Assembly (NCBI RefSeq): GCF_900215325.1
Contig: NZ_OCMS01000003.1
Location: 434,001 to 498,000 of the forward strand
DNA: 64,000 nt
Reading direction: 5' to 3'
DNA from: Fibrobacter sp. UWB16
GTDB lineage: Bacteria > Fibrobacterota > Fibrobacteria > Fibrobacterales > Fibrobacteraceae
The notes beneath the pieces were generated by a model. The model saw only the letters and a program-made list of their open reading frames with translations. It was not told the DNA's origin and did no database searches. Below are positions 16,793-24,843 of the stretch, piece after piece (the first letter of the stretch is position 1; every line of letters begins with the position of its first letter). The translations under genes were made by a program, and so were the position numbers.

Positions 16793-17569
16793 TTAACCTT
16801 CCTCGAACTCCTTAAGCTTGAGCTCTTGGATCATTGTTTCTAGGTTGCCGTATTGCCCATCGCCGTGAAATTCGGCTCCGGGTTTCGGGTCTATTGTTTT
16901 GCCTTCGGCAATCTTCTTCTCGTATTCTACTTCGGCAAGTGCCCATTTGCTGATGAAATCTTTCGCGACAGTTTCGACATCTTCGGAAAGTCTGGTCTGT
17001 AGAAACCAGAAATACTTGCCGAAATTGCGGTTCGCAACGCGCGTTTCTTTTTTGCATTCGGGACAATACGATGTTGCTTGCGAGCCTCCTGAAAGCGGTG
17101 AACCTGTAAAGCTGCGGATAAGGGCGGTCCCGCCGCATGAACAGTCCACGCGGAACTGGTCGGTTTCCCAAATGCGGAGGAGCGTTGCTAACCTGAGGTT
17201 GACGGTAACGATGCTGCCTGCGATGCAGAATCGCCTTGAAGTCTGTAGTGGGCCCACGTAAAGACCGCCACCCTTGATGGCGTAGTGCACGTCGATATTT
17301 GCATACCGAGGTGATGCAAGAATTTCGTCCTTATGCCGCAAAATAAGGTCCAAATTGTCATAGAACAGCTTGCGCTTGCGTTCGAAGCTTTTTTTCTGGA
17401 TTTCGCGAATCTCGTCTTGTTCCTTTTTCTCCTGTTCCATTTCATCACTGATCAGCTTTAGGCCGTTCGATTGGCGTTTGAAGAAATCCAGGGCTGATTC
17501 GCGTCTGTTTTCCGATTCTTTTAAGAAGTTGGGGAATGGTTTTGTGTCGTCTATTCTGATGGTCGTCAT
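16793..17569 (-). CDS. Uncharacterised protein with zinc-ribbon-like cysteines
   Basis: 258 residues; I do not recognise the family. The N-terminal third is charged and helical, probably a coiled coil (about residues 40-75, rich in E, K and Q). A C-x-C pair (DCSCGG) near residue 142 and a C-x2-C pair (YCPECKKE) near residue 168 could form one zinc-binding ribbon. There is no signal peptide or membrane segment. AGGAGG lies seven bases before the ATG. It is divergent from the AlkD-like gene, with a perfect inverted repeat between them, so the two may share regulation. Function unknown. Confidence 0.7.
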   Translation of the reverse strand: MTTIRIDDTKPFPNFLKESENRRESALDFFKRQSNGLKLISDEMEQEKKEQDEIREIQKKSFERKRKLFYDNLDLILRHKDEILASPRYANIDVHYAIKGGGLYVGPLQTSRRFCIAGSIVTVNLRLATLLRIWETDQFRVDCSCGGTALIRSFTGSPLSGGSQATSYCPECKKETRVANRNFGKYFWFLQTRLSEDVETVAKDFISKWALAEVEYEKKIAEGKTIDPKPGAEFHGDGQYGNLETMIQELKLKEFEEG

Positions 17570-17601
17570 GGGAAGCCTCCTGCTAATGTAATCCTATTTT
17601 T

Positions 17602-17645
17602 TTTTAGATTTATGCATGTATGTGTATTTATGCATAAATCTAAAA
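17602..17645. promoter_or_regulatory. Perfect 16-bp inverted repeat between divergent genes
   Basis: TTTTAGATTTATGCAT (17602-17617) is matched exactly by ATGCATAAATCTAAAA (17630-17645) across a 12-base spacer. It lies 33 bases from one start codon (17569) and 74 from the other (17719), so it is in the promoter or leader of both genes. A bidirectional operator is the best guess; a terminator is unlikely between divergent starts. Confidence 0.6.
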
Positions 17646-17718
17646 CTTAATATACAAATATCGAGTGTCATAAAATGTCGTTTCAGAAAATTTTTATCTT
17701 GTGGTTCGAGGAGAATTT

Positions 17719-18417
17719 ATGTCTATCATCAACGAAATTCAAAAAGCACTTTTCGCAAAACAGGATTTGAAGTTCAAGGCTTTCCATAGCAAGCTGATCC
17801 CGACGACGGATGCAAAGACGATTATCGGCGTGCGCACTCCCGACTTGCGCGCCATTGCGAAGGAATATGCTAACCACTCCGATGTGGAAAAATTCTTGAC
17901 CACGCTCCCGCACAAGTATTACGACGAAAATCAAATCCATGCGTTTATTTTGTCTCTAATCAAGGATTATGATGATTGCGTGTCGCACATCGATGCGTTC
18001 TTGCCGTATGTGGATAACTGGGCAACTTGCGACCAGATGCGCCCGAAAGTTTTTGCAAAGGCCGCGAACCGCAAGCGACTTTTGAAAGATGTTGAACGTT
18101 GGATGAGTGCTCCCGTGACGGACGTTTACACTGTCCGCTTTGGTATCGAAACTTTGATGTCGTTCTTTTTAGACGATGACTTTGACCCGAAATTTTTGAA
18201 ATGGGTTTCGAAAATCCGCAGTGGGGAATATTATCTCAACATGATGGTCGCGTGGTTCTTTGCGACTGCGCTTGCCAAGCAGTACGAGGCGACACTCCCG
18301 TTCATTGAAAAACATGTGCTCGATACATGGACGCATAACAAGACTATCCAGAAGGCGATTGAAAGCTATCGCATCACGGATGAGCAAAAAGCGTATCTGA
18401 AAACCTTAAAATTATAG
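17719..18417 (+). CDS. AlkD-like DNA alkylation repair protein
   Basis: 232 residues, close to the usual 230-240 of the AlkD family of HEAT-repeat DNA glycosylases, which remove alkylated bases. The family's DNA-contacting W-x3-D pair is visible as DNWATCDQM near residue 105, followed by RFGIETLM and VAWFFATA, which fit the conserved Arg and second Trp of AlkD. ATG 17719 has GAGGAG five bases upstream; a GTG at 17701 precedes the SD and is rejected. It is followed after 12 bases by an alpha/beta hydrolase gene, probably one transcript. Confidence 0.85.
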   Translation: MSIINEIQKALFAKQDLKFKAFHSKLIPTTDAKTIIGVRTPDLRAIAKEYANHSDVEKFLTTLPHKYYDENQIHAFILSLIKDYDDCVSHIDAFLPYVDNWATCDQMRPKVFAKAANRKRLLKDVERWMSAPVTDVYTVRFGIETLMSFFLDDDFDPKFLKWVSKIRSGEYYLNMMVAWFFATALAKQYEATLPFIEKHVLDTWTHNKTIQKAIESYRITDEQKAYLKTLKL

Positions 18418-18429
18418 TATCTTTAAAAT

Positions 18430-19239
18430 ATGATTGATTATACCGTACAGACCGTAAAAACTGACAATTTTGAAATGGACTACCTCAAGTTTGGCACAGG
18501 CGCGCGTACGCTCGTGTTGTTACCGGGGATGAGTCTCAAGAGTACGATGGGCCTTGCCTCGATGGTGGTGGATTCGTACAAGATATTCGCAGACGATTTT
18601 ACGGTCTACATGTTCGATCGCAAAAAGAATTTCGGTGAATCGTATCCGATGGAACAGATGGCGGCTGATACTGCCGAAGCGATGGATGCTCTTGGCATTG
18701 AATGCGCCTGCTTCATTGGAATTTCTCAGGGTGGCATGATTTCGCAAATCATTGCTGAACAATACCCGCAGAAGGTTGAACGCTTGGCGCTTGGTTGTAG
18801 TGCTGCTCGCTTGAACGATATGTCTCGCGCGGTGATGACGGAATGGAAACGCCTCGCCGAAGCTCGCGATATCGAAGCCCTTTGCTCGAATTTTATAGAT
18901 AAAGTTTTTTCTGCTGAAACAATCCGCAAGTACAAAAAGAGCCTGATGCGCATGAATACGAATGCGACCGAACAGGATATGGCTCGCTTCTGCGTACTTG
19001 CCTGCGCTTGCCTCGAATACGATGCTTTTGCAGGACTTGAAAAGCTCAAATGTCCGACGCTCGTTTTGGGTGCCGAACTCGACCAGGTCTTGGGCGTCAT
19101 CGCTTCTCGCGAAATTGCCGAAGTGCTCCAGAAAAATGGTGTGCCGACGGAACTCTACGTTTACGAGAACTACGGCCACGCAGCTTATGACGAAGCTCCG
19201 GATTACCGTGCAAGGATTTTGGAATTCTTGAAGGGGTAG
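18430..19239 (+). CDS. Alpha/beta-fold hydrolase
   Basis: 269 residues, cytoplasmic. The nucleophile elbow is GISQGG (Ser near residue 98), the acid is likely in LGAELDQVLG near residue 213, and the catalytic His is in NYGHAAYDE near residue 243. This is the triad order of alpha/beta hydrolases such as esterases, haloperoxidase-like enzymes and lactonases. The substrate is not predictable. It starts 12 bases after the AlkD-like gene. Confidence 0.82.
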   Translation: MIDYTVQTVKTDNFEMDYLKFGTGARTLVLLPGMSLKSTMGLASMVVDSYKIFADDFTVYMFDRKKNFGESYPMEQMAADTAEAMDALGIECACFIGISQGGMISQIIAEQYPQKVERLALGCSAARLNDMSRAVMTEWKRLAEARDIEALCSNFIDKVFSAETIRKYKKSLMRMNTNATEQDMARFCVLACACLEYDAFAGLEKLKCPTLVLGAELDQVLGVIASREIAEVLQKNGVPTELYVYENYGHAAYDEAPDYRARILEFLKG

Positions 19240-19270
19240 GCTATAACGCCCTTTTCCCGTTTTTGCGCAC

Positions 19271-19299
19271 TTGAACCCTTGACTCGTTTTTTCTAAATT
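19271..19299 (+). promoter_or_regulatory. Candidate rpsB promoter
   Basis: TTGAAC (19271-19276) and TAAATT (19294-19299) are separated by 17 bases, about 145 bases before rpsB. The long leader 19300-19443 is G/C-richer than its surroundings and could hold an S2-binding control structure as in other bacteria, but I could not fold it reliably. Confidence 0.45.
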
Positions 19300-19443
19300 T
19301 ACCCCCGTCCAGACAATATCGCCTGGGCGTAAACAATCACCGGCTTGCAAGAGTCGCTTCGGTGGCGCGGTACAATTAATATTGACTTCGCTTTGTGGCT
19401 TAATTGCAGTCCGGGTAGTAACAACCGAAAAGGAAAATATACT

Positions 19444-20184
19444 ATGGCTAATTTGCCTTCCGTCGAAGATCTGCTTGCTGCAGGCTCCCACTTTGGTCAC
19501 CAGACTCAGCGCTGGAATCCGAAAATGAAACCGTACATCTTGGCAGAAAAGAACGGCATCTACGTTCTCAACCTCTCCAAGACTCGTGACCTCCTCGAAG
19601 AAGCTGCTAAGGCTGCTGCCAAGATTTCTGAATCTGGCAAGACCGTGCTCTTCGTTGGCACGAAGCCGACTGCACGTCAGTGCGTGCTCGACGCTGCTGC
19701 TACCTGCAACCAGTTCTCCGTCACCAACCGTTGGTTGGGCGGTATGCTCACGAACTTCCAGACTGTCCGCAAGTCCATCAAGAAGATTGACAAGATCGAC
19801 ACCATGGAACAGGACGGCACCTTCCAGGCTCTCTCCAAGAAGGAAGTCCTCGACAAGACTCGTGAACGCGCCAAGCTCCTCGACGTGTTCGGTGGTATCC
19901 GTGAAATGGTGAACCTCCCGGGCCTTCTCGTCGTGACTGACCTCGCTCACGAAAAGATCGCTGTTGCAGAAGCTCGCCGTCTCCACATTCCTATCATCGG
20001 CATCTGCGACACGAACGTCGATCCGACCCTCGTGGACTACCCGATTCCGGCAAACGACGACGCTGTGAAGTCCCTCAAGCTCATTGTGGACTACATCGCT
20101 GCTAACGTCAAGCCGCGCGTCGCTGCTGACAAGAAGGAATCCAAGGAAGAAGTGAAGAAGTTCGACAACGGCGAGGACAAGTAA
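19444..20184 (+). CDS. rpsB: 30S ribosomal protein S2
   Basis: 246 residues, usual length. The S2 family patterns are clear: LLAAGSHFGHQTQRWNPKMKPYI at the N terminus, VTNRWLGGMLTNFQT in the middle, and PIIGICDTNVDPTLVDYPIPANDDA near residue 190. It starts the conserved block rpsB-tsf-pyrH-frr and is separated from tsf by a single base, so the two are co-translated. The start is fixed by the family N terminus (MANLPSVEDLL) and an AAAGGAAAA purine-rich site upstream. Codon use is highly biased, as expected for a ribosomal protein gene. Confidence 0.98.
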   Translation: MANLPSVEDLLAAGSHFGHQTQRWNPKMKPYILAEKNGIYVLNLSKTRDLLEEAAKAAAKISESGKTVLFVGTKPTARQCVLDAAATCNQFSVTNRWLGGMLTNFQTVRKSIKKIDKIDTMEQDGTFQALSKKEVLDKTRERAKLLDVFGGIREMVNLPGLLVVTDLAHEKIAVAEARRLHIPIIGICDTNVDPTLVDYPIPANDDAVKSLKLIVDYIAANVKPRVAADKKESKEEVKKFDNGEDK

Positions 20185-20185
20185 T

Positions 20186-21067
20186 ATGCAGATTACCGCT
20201 TCCCTCGTTAACGAACTCCGCCAGAAGACTGGCGTCGGCATGATGCAGTGCAAGAAGGCACTCGTCGAAACTGACGGTGACATGGACAAGGCCGTTGAAC
20301 TCCTCCGCAAGCACGGTGCTGCTGTCGCTGCAAAGCGCGCAGACAAGGCTGCTAAGGAAGGCCGCGTTTACCTTATCGAAACTGCTGACAAGGCTGCCGC
20401 TTTCGAACTCACCTGCGAAACTGAACCGGTTTCCAACAACGACGACTTCGTTGCCCTCGCTGCTATGGCCACCAAGGCTGTTGAAACGCAGGATATCGCT
20501 TCCGTCGAAGATCTCAAGAACGCTGTCGTCGATGGCGTCAAGATCAATGACCGCCTCCAGGACGTCCTCGTGAAGATTCAGGAAAACATTGACTTCCGCA
20601 AGTTCGCAGAAATCAAGAAGGTCCCGAACTCCGTGTTTGGCGTTTACAGCCACATGAAGGGCAAGATCGGTGTTATCACTGAACTCGCTTTCGAAGGCTC
20701 TGCTGACGAAGCTGCTCTCAAGCAGGCTGCTAAGGACATCGCTATGCAGGCCGCTGCATTCGCTCCGGTTGCATTGAACGATGCTGCAGTTCCGGCTGAA
20801 ACGATCGAAAAGGAAAAGGAAATTGCCAAGGCTCAGATCGAAGCTTCTGGCAAGCAGACCAAGCCTGAATTCATGCAGCGCCAGATTGATGGCCGCGTGG
20901 CTAAGGTCCTTAAGGAAATCGTTCTCGAAGACCAGGAATTCTTCATGTCTGAAAAGAACCCGAAGAAGCTCTCTGTCAAGGACTACCTCCAGGAAGTCGT
21001 TGCAAAGCAGCTCGGCCTTACCAGCTTGAAGGTCGTGAACTTCATCCGCTTCGAACGCGGTAACTAA
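20186..21067 (+). CDS. tsf: Elongation factor Ts
   Basis: 293 residues, full length. The N-terminal UBA-like domain has the EF-Ts signature LRQKTGVGMMQCKKALVETDGD, and the core has FELTCETEPVSNNDDF, both diagnostic. EF-Ts exchanges GDP for GTP on EF-Tu. The gene follows rpsB by one base. In most genomes pyrH comes next; here pyrH is 16 kb further on. Confidence 0.98.
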   Translation: MQITASLVNELRQKTGVGMMQCKKALVETDGDMDKAVELLRKHGAAVAAKRADKAAKEGRVYLIETADKAAAFELTCETEPVSNNDDFVALAAMATKAVETQDIASVEDLKNAVVDGVKINDRLQDVLVKIQENIDFRKFAEIKKVPNSVFGVYSHMKGKIGVITELAFEGSADEAALKQAAKDIAMQAAAFAPVALNDAAVPAETIEKEKEIAKAQIEASGKQTKPEFMQRQIDGRVAKVLKEIVLEDQEFFMSEKNPKKLSVKDYLQEVVAKQLGLTSLKVVNFIRFERGN

Positions 21068-21079
21068 GTTCGCCTGCTG

Positions 21080-21114
21080 TCATCCTGGAGCCTCGATAGA
21101 GGCGATAGGATCCA
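21080..21114. repeat. GTCATCC intergenic repeat with GCCTCGATAGAGGC core
   Basis: GTCATCCTGGAGCCTCGATAG...GGATCCAG; its centre is a palindrome. Same family as the copies at 3380 and 10225. Confidence 0.6.
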
Positions 21115-21128
21115 GATCGAAAATTAAA

Positions 21129-21161
21129 TTGGTCGTCCCTCGCGGGGCGGCCAGTTTTTTT
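21129..21161 (+). terminator. Terminator after tsf
   Basis: Stem TGGTCGTCCC / GGGGCGGCCA with a TCGC loop, then eight bases dominated by T. It lies 63 bases after tsf and would end the rpsB-tsf transcript, separating it from pyrH. Confidence 0.85.
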
Positions 21162-21174
21162 ATTGAACTTCAGC

Positions 21175-21202
21175 GTCATCCTGAGCGTAGCGAAGGATCC
21201 AG
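21175..21202. repeat. GTCATCCTGAGCGTAGCGAAGGATCCAG repeat
   Basis: The clearest copy of the intergenic repeat family in the window, 28 bases long, just upstream of the first Ser-rich lipoprotein. Confidence 0.7.
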
Positions 21203-21245
21203 TGAAGTTTTAAATAAACTATATTTTGTGAAACAGGAGAAGTTT

Positions 21246-22346
21246 ATGCTGAAAAAGTTCTTGTCTTTCGCGTTAACGGGTTATGTCGCTCTCGCACTTT
21301 TTGCTTGTGATGATGATTCTAATTCGTTCCAAGCACCGGAACAAGACCCGCCGCAAGTCGGCACGGAAAGTTCTTCTTCTGAAGCCTCTGAAATATGTTC
21401 CTCTTCGCTCGAAACGTCAGTGGAGAGTTCCTCTTCACAAAATTCGGCTGCAAGTTCTTCATCGCAAGATGTGGCAGAAAGCTCTTCGTCCGAAGAATCT
21501 GTATTGCAAAGCTCTGTATCCGAAACGCTTCCCTTTGACACGACGGGAATCAGACCTCAGCTTATAAAATATACGATCGACCCGGATACATTCTCGAATG
21601 AAACCAGAGAAAAAGCAGGTCAGTTCCTTGGACATTTCATCACGACCGATGAAATAGTTAATCCGTACTGCATGGTCATGCATGTTTATGAAAACGGCAA
21701 AATCGTTACAGATTATATGGGCGTTCGTGATGTTTCGAATTGCGTACTTGTCGTTCGAGAGGATTCGCTTATGTTCTCGAATATCCGGAATTGCAGAAAT
21801 GTCCCAATTTGGGGATCGTGCCAAAATGCGGAAGCATACTCGCGAAAAATTAAGGTCGGAGATGATGAATACTACTTTGGCGTATCTGAAAAGCAGTTGC
21901 AGCTAACGCAGTTGACGGATTCGACGATGACTATTTGGATTGCCACAAATCCGTCTTATGAACCCAAGGAAACTACGCCAAGTACATGGAAAAAAAGCGT
22001 CTTCGAAAAAGATACCATGGTGACATCTGTTGCGAATAAAGTTGATTCAAGTTATGTCGATACAATTTCCATTAAAAAGTACGGCTTGACTATTACGGAT
22101 TGGGGCAGTACATGGATTTTTGAAAATGAAACTTGCACGACCGAAGATTTTGTACGTGACGCTGCGAGAACTCCGGAGGAACAGTGCAAGGACTGGGAAA
22201 ATTACCGCAATAGTTTTGTCGATTGCACCGCCCGCAACATGAAAACTCCCAAAGGCGTTTATCCTAGATTGTGCCGTCCAAGTAAAATAGACCATTACAC
22301 CGTCTGGTGCATACTCGATAGCGAAATGCCAACCGCGGATGAATAG
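21246..22346 (+). CDS. Ser-rich surface lipoprotein of unknown function, copy 1
   Basis: 366 residues. Lipoprotein signal with lipobox LFAC followed by DDDS. A serine-rich linker (residues about 38-95, blocks of SSSS) joins it to a C-terminal domain of 270 residues. That domain is shared with the next gene and has conserved cysteines and the patterns WIFENETC, RLCRP and WCILDSE. I do not recognise the family. AGGAGA precedes the ATG. The gene and its upstream 40 bases are duplicated in the next gene, so this is a tandem duplication including the promoter. Probably displayed on the outer membrane; role unknown. Confidence 0.85.
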   Translation: MLKKFLSFALTGYVALALFACDDDSNSFQAPEQDPPQVGTESSSSEASEICSSSLETSVESSSSQNSAASSSSQDVAESSSSEESVLQSSVSETLPFDTTGIRPQLIKYTIDPDTFSNETREKAGQFLGHFITTDEIVNPYCMVMHVYENGKIVTDYMGVRDVSNCVLVVREDSLMFSNIRNCRNVPIWGSCQNAEAYSRKIKVGDDEYYFGVSEKQLQLTQLTDSTMTIWIATNPSYEPKETTPSTWKKSVFEKDTMVTSVANKVDSSYVDTISIKKYGLTITDWGSTWIFENETCTTEDFVRDAARTPEEQCKDWENYRNSFVDCTARNMKTPKGVYPRLCRPSKIDHYTVWCILDSEMPTADE

Positions 22347-22358
22347 GAAAGTCTCGGC

Positions 22359-22380
22359 GTCATGGGGCTTTAGCCCCATC
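22359..22380. repeat. Short palindromic repeat GTCATGGGGCTTTAGCCCCAT
   Basis: GTCAT followed by a GGGGC/GCCCC hairpin. Sits between the two Ser-rich lipoprotein genes and could act as a weak transcription stop. Confidence 0.5.
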
Positions 22381-22426
22381 CATTAAAGTTTTAAATAAAT
22401 TATATTTTGTGAAACGGGAGAATTTT

Positions 22427-23500
22427 ATGCTGAAAAAGTTTTTGTCTTTGTCCGTAACGGGGCTTGTCTCTTTAGCTCTTTTTGCTTGTGATGATGATTC
22501 TAATTCGGTTCAGGCTCCGGAACAAAACCTGCCGCAAGTCAGCACGGAAAGTTCATCTTCTGAAGCCTCTGTAATAAGTTCCTCTTCGCAAAATGTGACT
22601 GAAAGTTCCTCGTCCGAGGAATTGCCTCTTCAAGATACGACTGCCAAAAAAACGCATTTCGATAAGCTGCCTTTCGATACCACGGGCGTTGAACCCGATA
22701 TTTATCACTATGGACCTCTTCTAGAAGATGAGGATTCGACCTATTTTAAAGAAATCTTTGGCGAAAAAGTAAAGGACGCTTTCTGGGTCCAGCCTGAAGA
22801 TGATGGCTATTGCTACACCATCGATGAACCGGAAGGAGAATTGGGCGGTGGTTATATAACTAATGCACCGTATCAATATATAATTATCGAACAAAATGAT
22901 TCACTTCTGTTTACTGAATATCAGTACTGTTCTACCTATGAATGGGGGGACTGCCATAGAGATGAGTATGCCTACTCACAAAAAATTACGGTTGGCGCAG
23001 ACACCTTCTATTATGGAGTGTATGAATCCCTATTGATTCTGAATAAACTGACCGATTCTACAATTACTCAGTGGACAGTGAAAAATCCCAGCTATGTTCC
23101 GCCTGCTCAAGATACGACTATTCATGGCTGGAAAAAGAGCTGGTTCGAGGACGATTCAATGGTGACCTTTGTCGGCGCAAATCCGAACTCCGACTATGTG
23201 GATACCATTTTCATTGAAAAATACAATCTGAAAATCACTGATTTCGAAAAGACATGGATCTTTGAAAATGAAACCTGTACCAAATTGGGTTATAAAGCTG
23301 CCCCTGGGATAACCCCGGCAGAATCTTGTAGAGCCTTTATTGAGCACTATAACGAAGGCGCTAAATGTATCCAACGCAATATGGGCTTGTCGAAATATAT
23401 GTTCGCAAGGTTATGCCGTCCTGAACCTCATAGGTATAGACAGAGCGATGTTTGGTGCATTCTCGACAGCGAAAAGCCGACAGAATTAAGCGAAGATTGA
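22427..23500 (+). CDS. Ser-rich surface lipoprotein of unknown function, copy 2
   Basis: 357 residues, a paralogue of the preceding gene. It has the same lipobox (LFAC followed by DDDS), a shorter Ser-rich linker, and the same C-terminal domain with WIFENETC, RLCRP and WCILDSE. The Ser linker has lost about 35 residues relative to copy 1, while the domain has diverged widely in its middle. The upstream sequence AGTTTTAAATAAA.TATATTTTGTGAAAC.GGAGAA is nearly identical to that of copy 1. The stop codon lies one base from the convergent DUF4230 gene. Function unknown. Confidence 0.85.
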   Translation: MLKKFLSLSVTGLVSLALFACDDDSNSVQAPEQNLPQVSTESSSSEASVISSSSQNVTESSSSEELPLQDTTAKKTHFDKLPFDTTGVEPDIYHYGPLLEDEDSTYFKEIFGEKVKDAFWVQPEDDGYCYTIDEPEGELGGGYITNAPYQYIIIEQNDSLLFTEYQYCSTYEWGDCHRDEYAYSQKITVGADTFYYGVYESLLILNKLTDSTITQWTVKNPSYVPPAQDTTIHGWKKSWFEDDSMVTFVGANPNSDYVDTIFIEKYNLKITDFEKTWIFENETCTKLGYKAAPGITPAESCRAFIEHYNEGAKCIQRNMGLSKYMFARLCRPEPHRYRQSDVWCILDSEKPTELSED

Positions 23501-23501
23501 T

Positions 23502-24140
23502 TTATTCTGAAATCGGGATTTCTTGCACGTGGTCGCGCTGTTCCAGATTGACCTTGTAGCCGCTTTCGATGGTTGTCCCGAGCCGCAACTGGATTAACTT
23601 CATCGCGTGTTCGCGGGCTCTGCGCTTGAGTTCGGCGCTGTTCTCCTGTTCGTATTTCTTTTGTTCAGAAATAAAGAACTGCTTGAAGTCTTCGAAGCGG
23701 ATATTGTTGAACCAGCCTTGCTTTTCCCAAAGAATCTGGATGCTCTCGAAATCGATGCTGTGGCTTAGAATTCTGGGCTCCGGCAGATAAATAAAAATGC
23801 TTTGCGTGTTCGGCTCGACAAGAATCTTGATGTCCTTCAAATTGTAACCCAGCTTGACATCGCCCTGATAAACAAGCGAAAATTCCTTGATGGATTTGTT
23901 GATTCTCCAGTCGGGCATGTATTCGAGGAGTTTTTTCGCGTCTTGGTAGTTTGCGTTTTTGCGGTAGTGGTGGTGGAGGGTCGCAAGCTCCGAAATCTCG
24001 CTAATTTGCTGCTCCACAAACTCGCTTGTGATGCTCGTCCGTTTTGTGTCGGAGTACAGCTTTTTCATGACAAGCGCAGTCGTTACACTTGTAACGCAAA
24101 TGATGAGCAAAATTGCAATTATTTTCAGAGCGGGTTTCAT
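23502..24140 (-). CDS. DUF4230-family membrane-anchored protein
   Basis: 212 residues with one N-terminal membrane segment (IIAILLIICVTSVTTALV). The rest fits the DUF4230 pattern: an early ISEISELATLHHHYRK, a beta-rich centre (SLVYQGDVKLGYNLKDIKI, NTQSIFIYLPEPRILSH), and a helical, charged C-terminal half. The function of the family is unknown. Tail-to-tail with the second Ser-rich lipoprotein, sharing only one base between stops, so any transcription stop must lie within the coding sequences. Confidence 0.75.
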   Translation of the reverse strand: MKPALKIIAILLIICVTSVTTALVMKKLYSDTKRTSITSEFVEQQISEISELATLHHHYRKNANYQDAKKLLEYMPDWRINKSIKEFSLVYQGDVKLGYNLKDIKILVEPNTQSIFIYLPEPRILSHSIDFESIQILWEKQGWFNNIRFEDFKQFFISEQKKYEQENSAELKRRAREHAMKLIQLRLGTTIESGYKVNLEQRDHVQEIPISE

Positions 24141-24211
24141 GCTATAAATTTATGCAAAAAAGATGCGAAAGATAAAGCTCATCGGATTTTTCTTGTCATC
24201 ATTTCTTTCGT

Positions 24212-24841
24212 CTATAGTGTCTTCTTCATGCTCCAGCTGCCGATTTTTCGGCCGTCGTGCTCAATTTCACATTCGTGGAAGACCTCGTAGCCTCGCTTGC
24301 TGTAAAAAGCGAGGTTTTCTTTTGAATTTGTGAATAGCGCCAACTGCTTGCCGCCGCGTTCTCGTACATAATCTTCTATATAAGTTAAAAATTGCGAACC
24401 GACGCCCTGCCCCTGTGCAGACGGGTCTACTTCGAGCATGCTGAGATACCAGATGTCCGGCCCTGATTTCTGAAAATCGTGGCAGGGCTTGCTGGCGCCT
24501 TCGTCCATGGCCACGAATCCATTGATTTCGCTCCATTTCGTGTTAAGGTATACTCGCCAAAAACCGTGTATGATGTATTGGAATGCGGAAGGTTTCTTGA
24601 AGCCGGGTGCCTCCAGTGTTGCGCGGGCAACCAGCTTGCCGTCCCGATGCGCTGCCAGTAAATCTGCTTTTCCATAATTTGCTTTTAGGACGCAGTTCAT
24701 AAAAATCTGCACCCCCTTTCGGCTTTTTTCTGCATCACGGAAATAGAGTGTGACATAGTCGTAATCCTCGTATGCCCTGGCCATAATTGCGCTCGCCTCG
24801 TCGAGTTCCTCGCGAGTCTGTAAACCGAATTCGAGTTTCAT
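24212..24841 (-). CDS. GNAT-family acetyltransferase
   Basis: 209 residues. The acetyl-CoA-binding motif A is YLSMLEVDPSAQGQGVGSQFL near residue 130, followed by LALFTNSKENLAFYSKRGYE, the usual fourth helix and strand. Related enzymes acetylate small amines or antibiotics. It starts two bases after the phosphotransferase stop, and its SD (GGAGTAACC) overlaps that gene's end, so the two are translated together. A kinase-acetyltransferase pair of this kind recalls drug-modifying cassettes, but nothing in the sequence proves it. Confidence 0.82.
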   Translation of the reverse strand: MKLEFGLQTREELDEASAIMARAYEDYDYVTLYFRDAEKSRKGVQIFMNCVLKANYGKADLLAAHRDGKLVARATLEAPGFKKPSAFQYIIHGFWRVYLNTKWSEINGFVAMDEGASKPCHDFQKSGPDIWYLSMLEVDPSAQGQGVGSQFLTYIEDYVRERGGKQLALFTNSKENLAFYSKRGYEVFHECEIEHDGRKIGSWSMKKTL

Positions 24842-24843
24842 GG

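Noticed and set aside
19300-19443. Known riboswitch or S2 leader motif before rpsB
   Set aside because: I could not align the leader with any conserved motif by eye; only its length and G/C content hint at structure.
18520-20346. Open frame of 608 codons on the minus strand across the hydrolase, rpsB and start of tsf
   Set aside because: Crosses three well-supported genes and a promoter region on the other strand; no domain.
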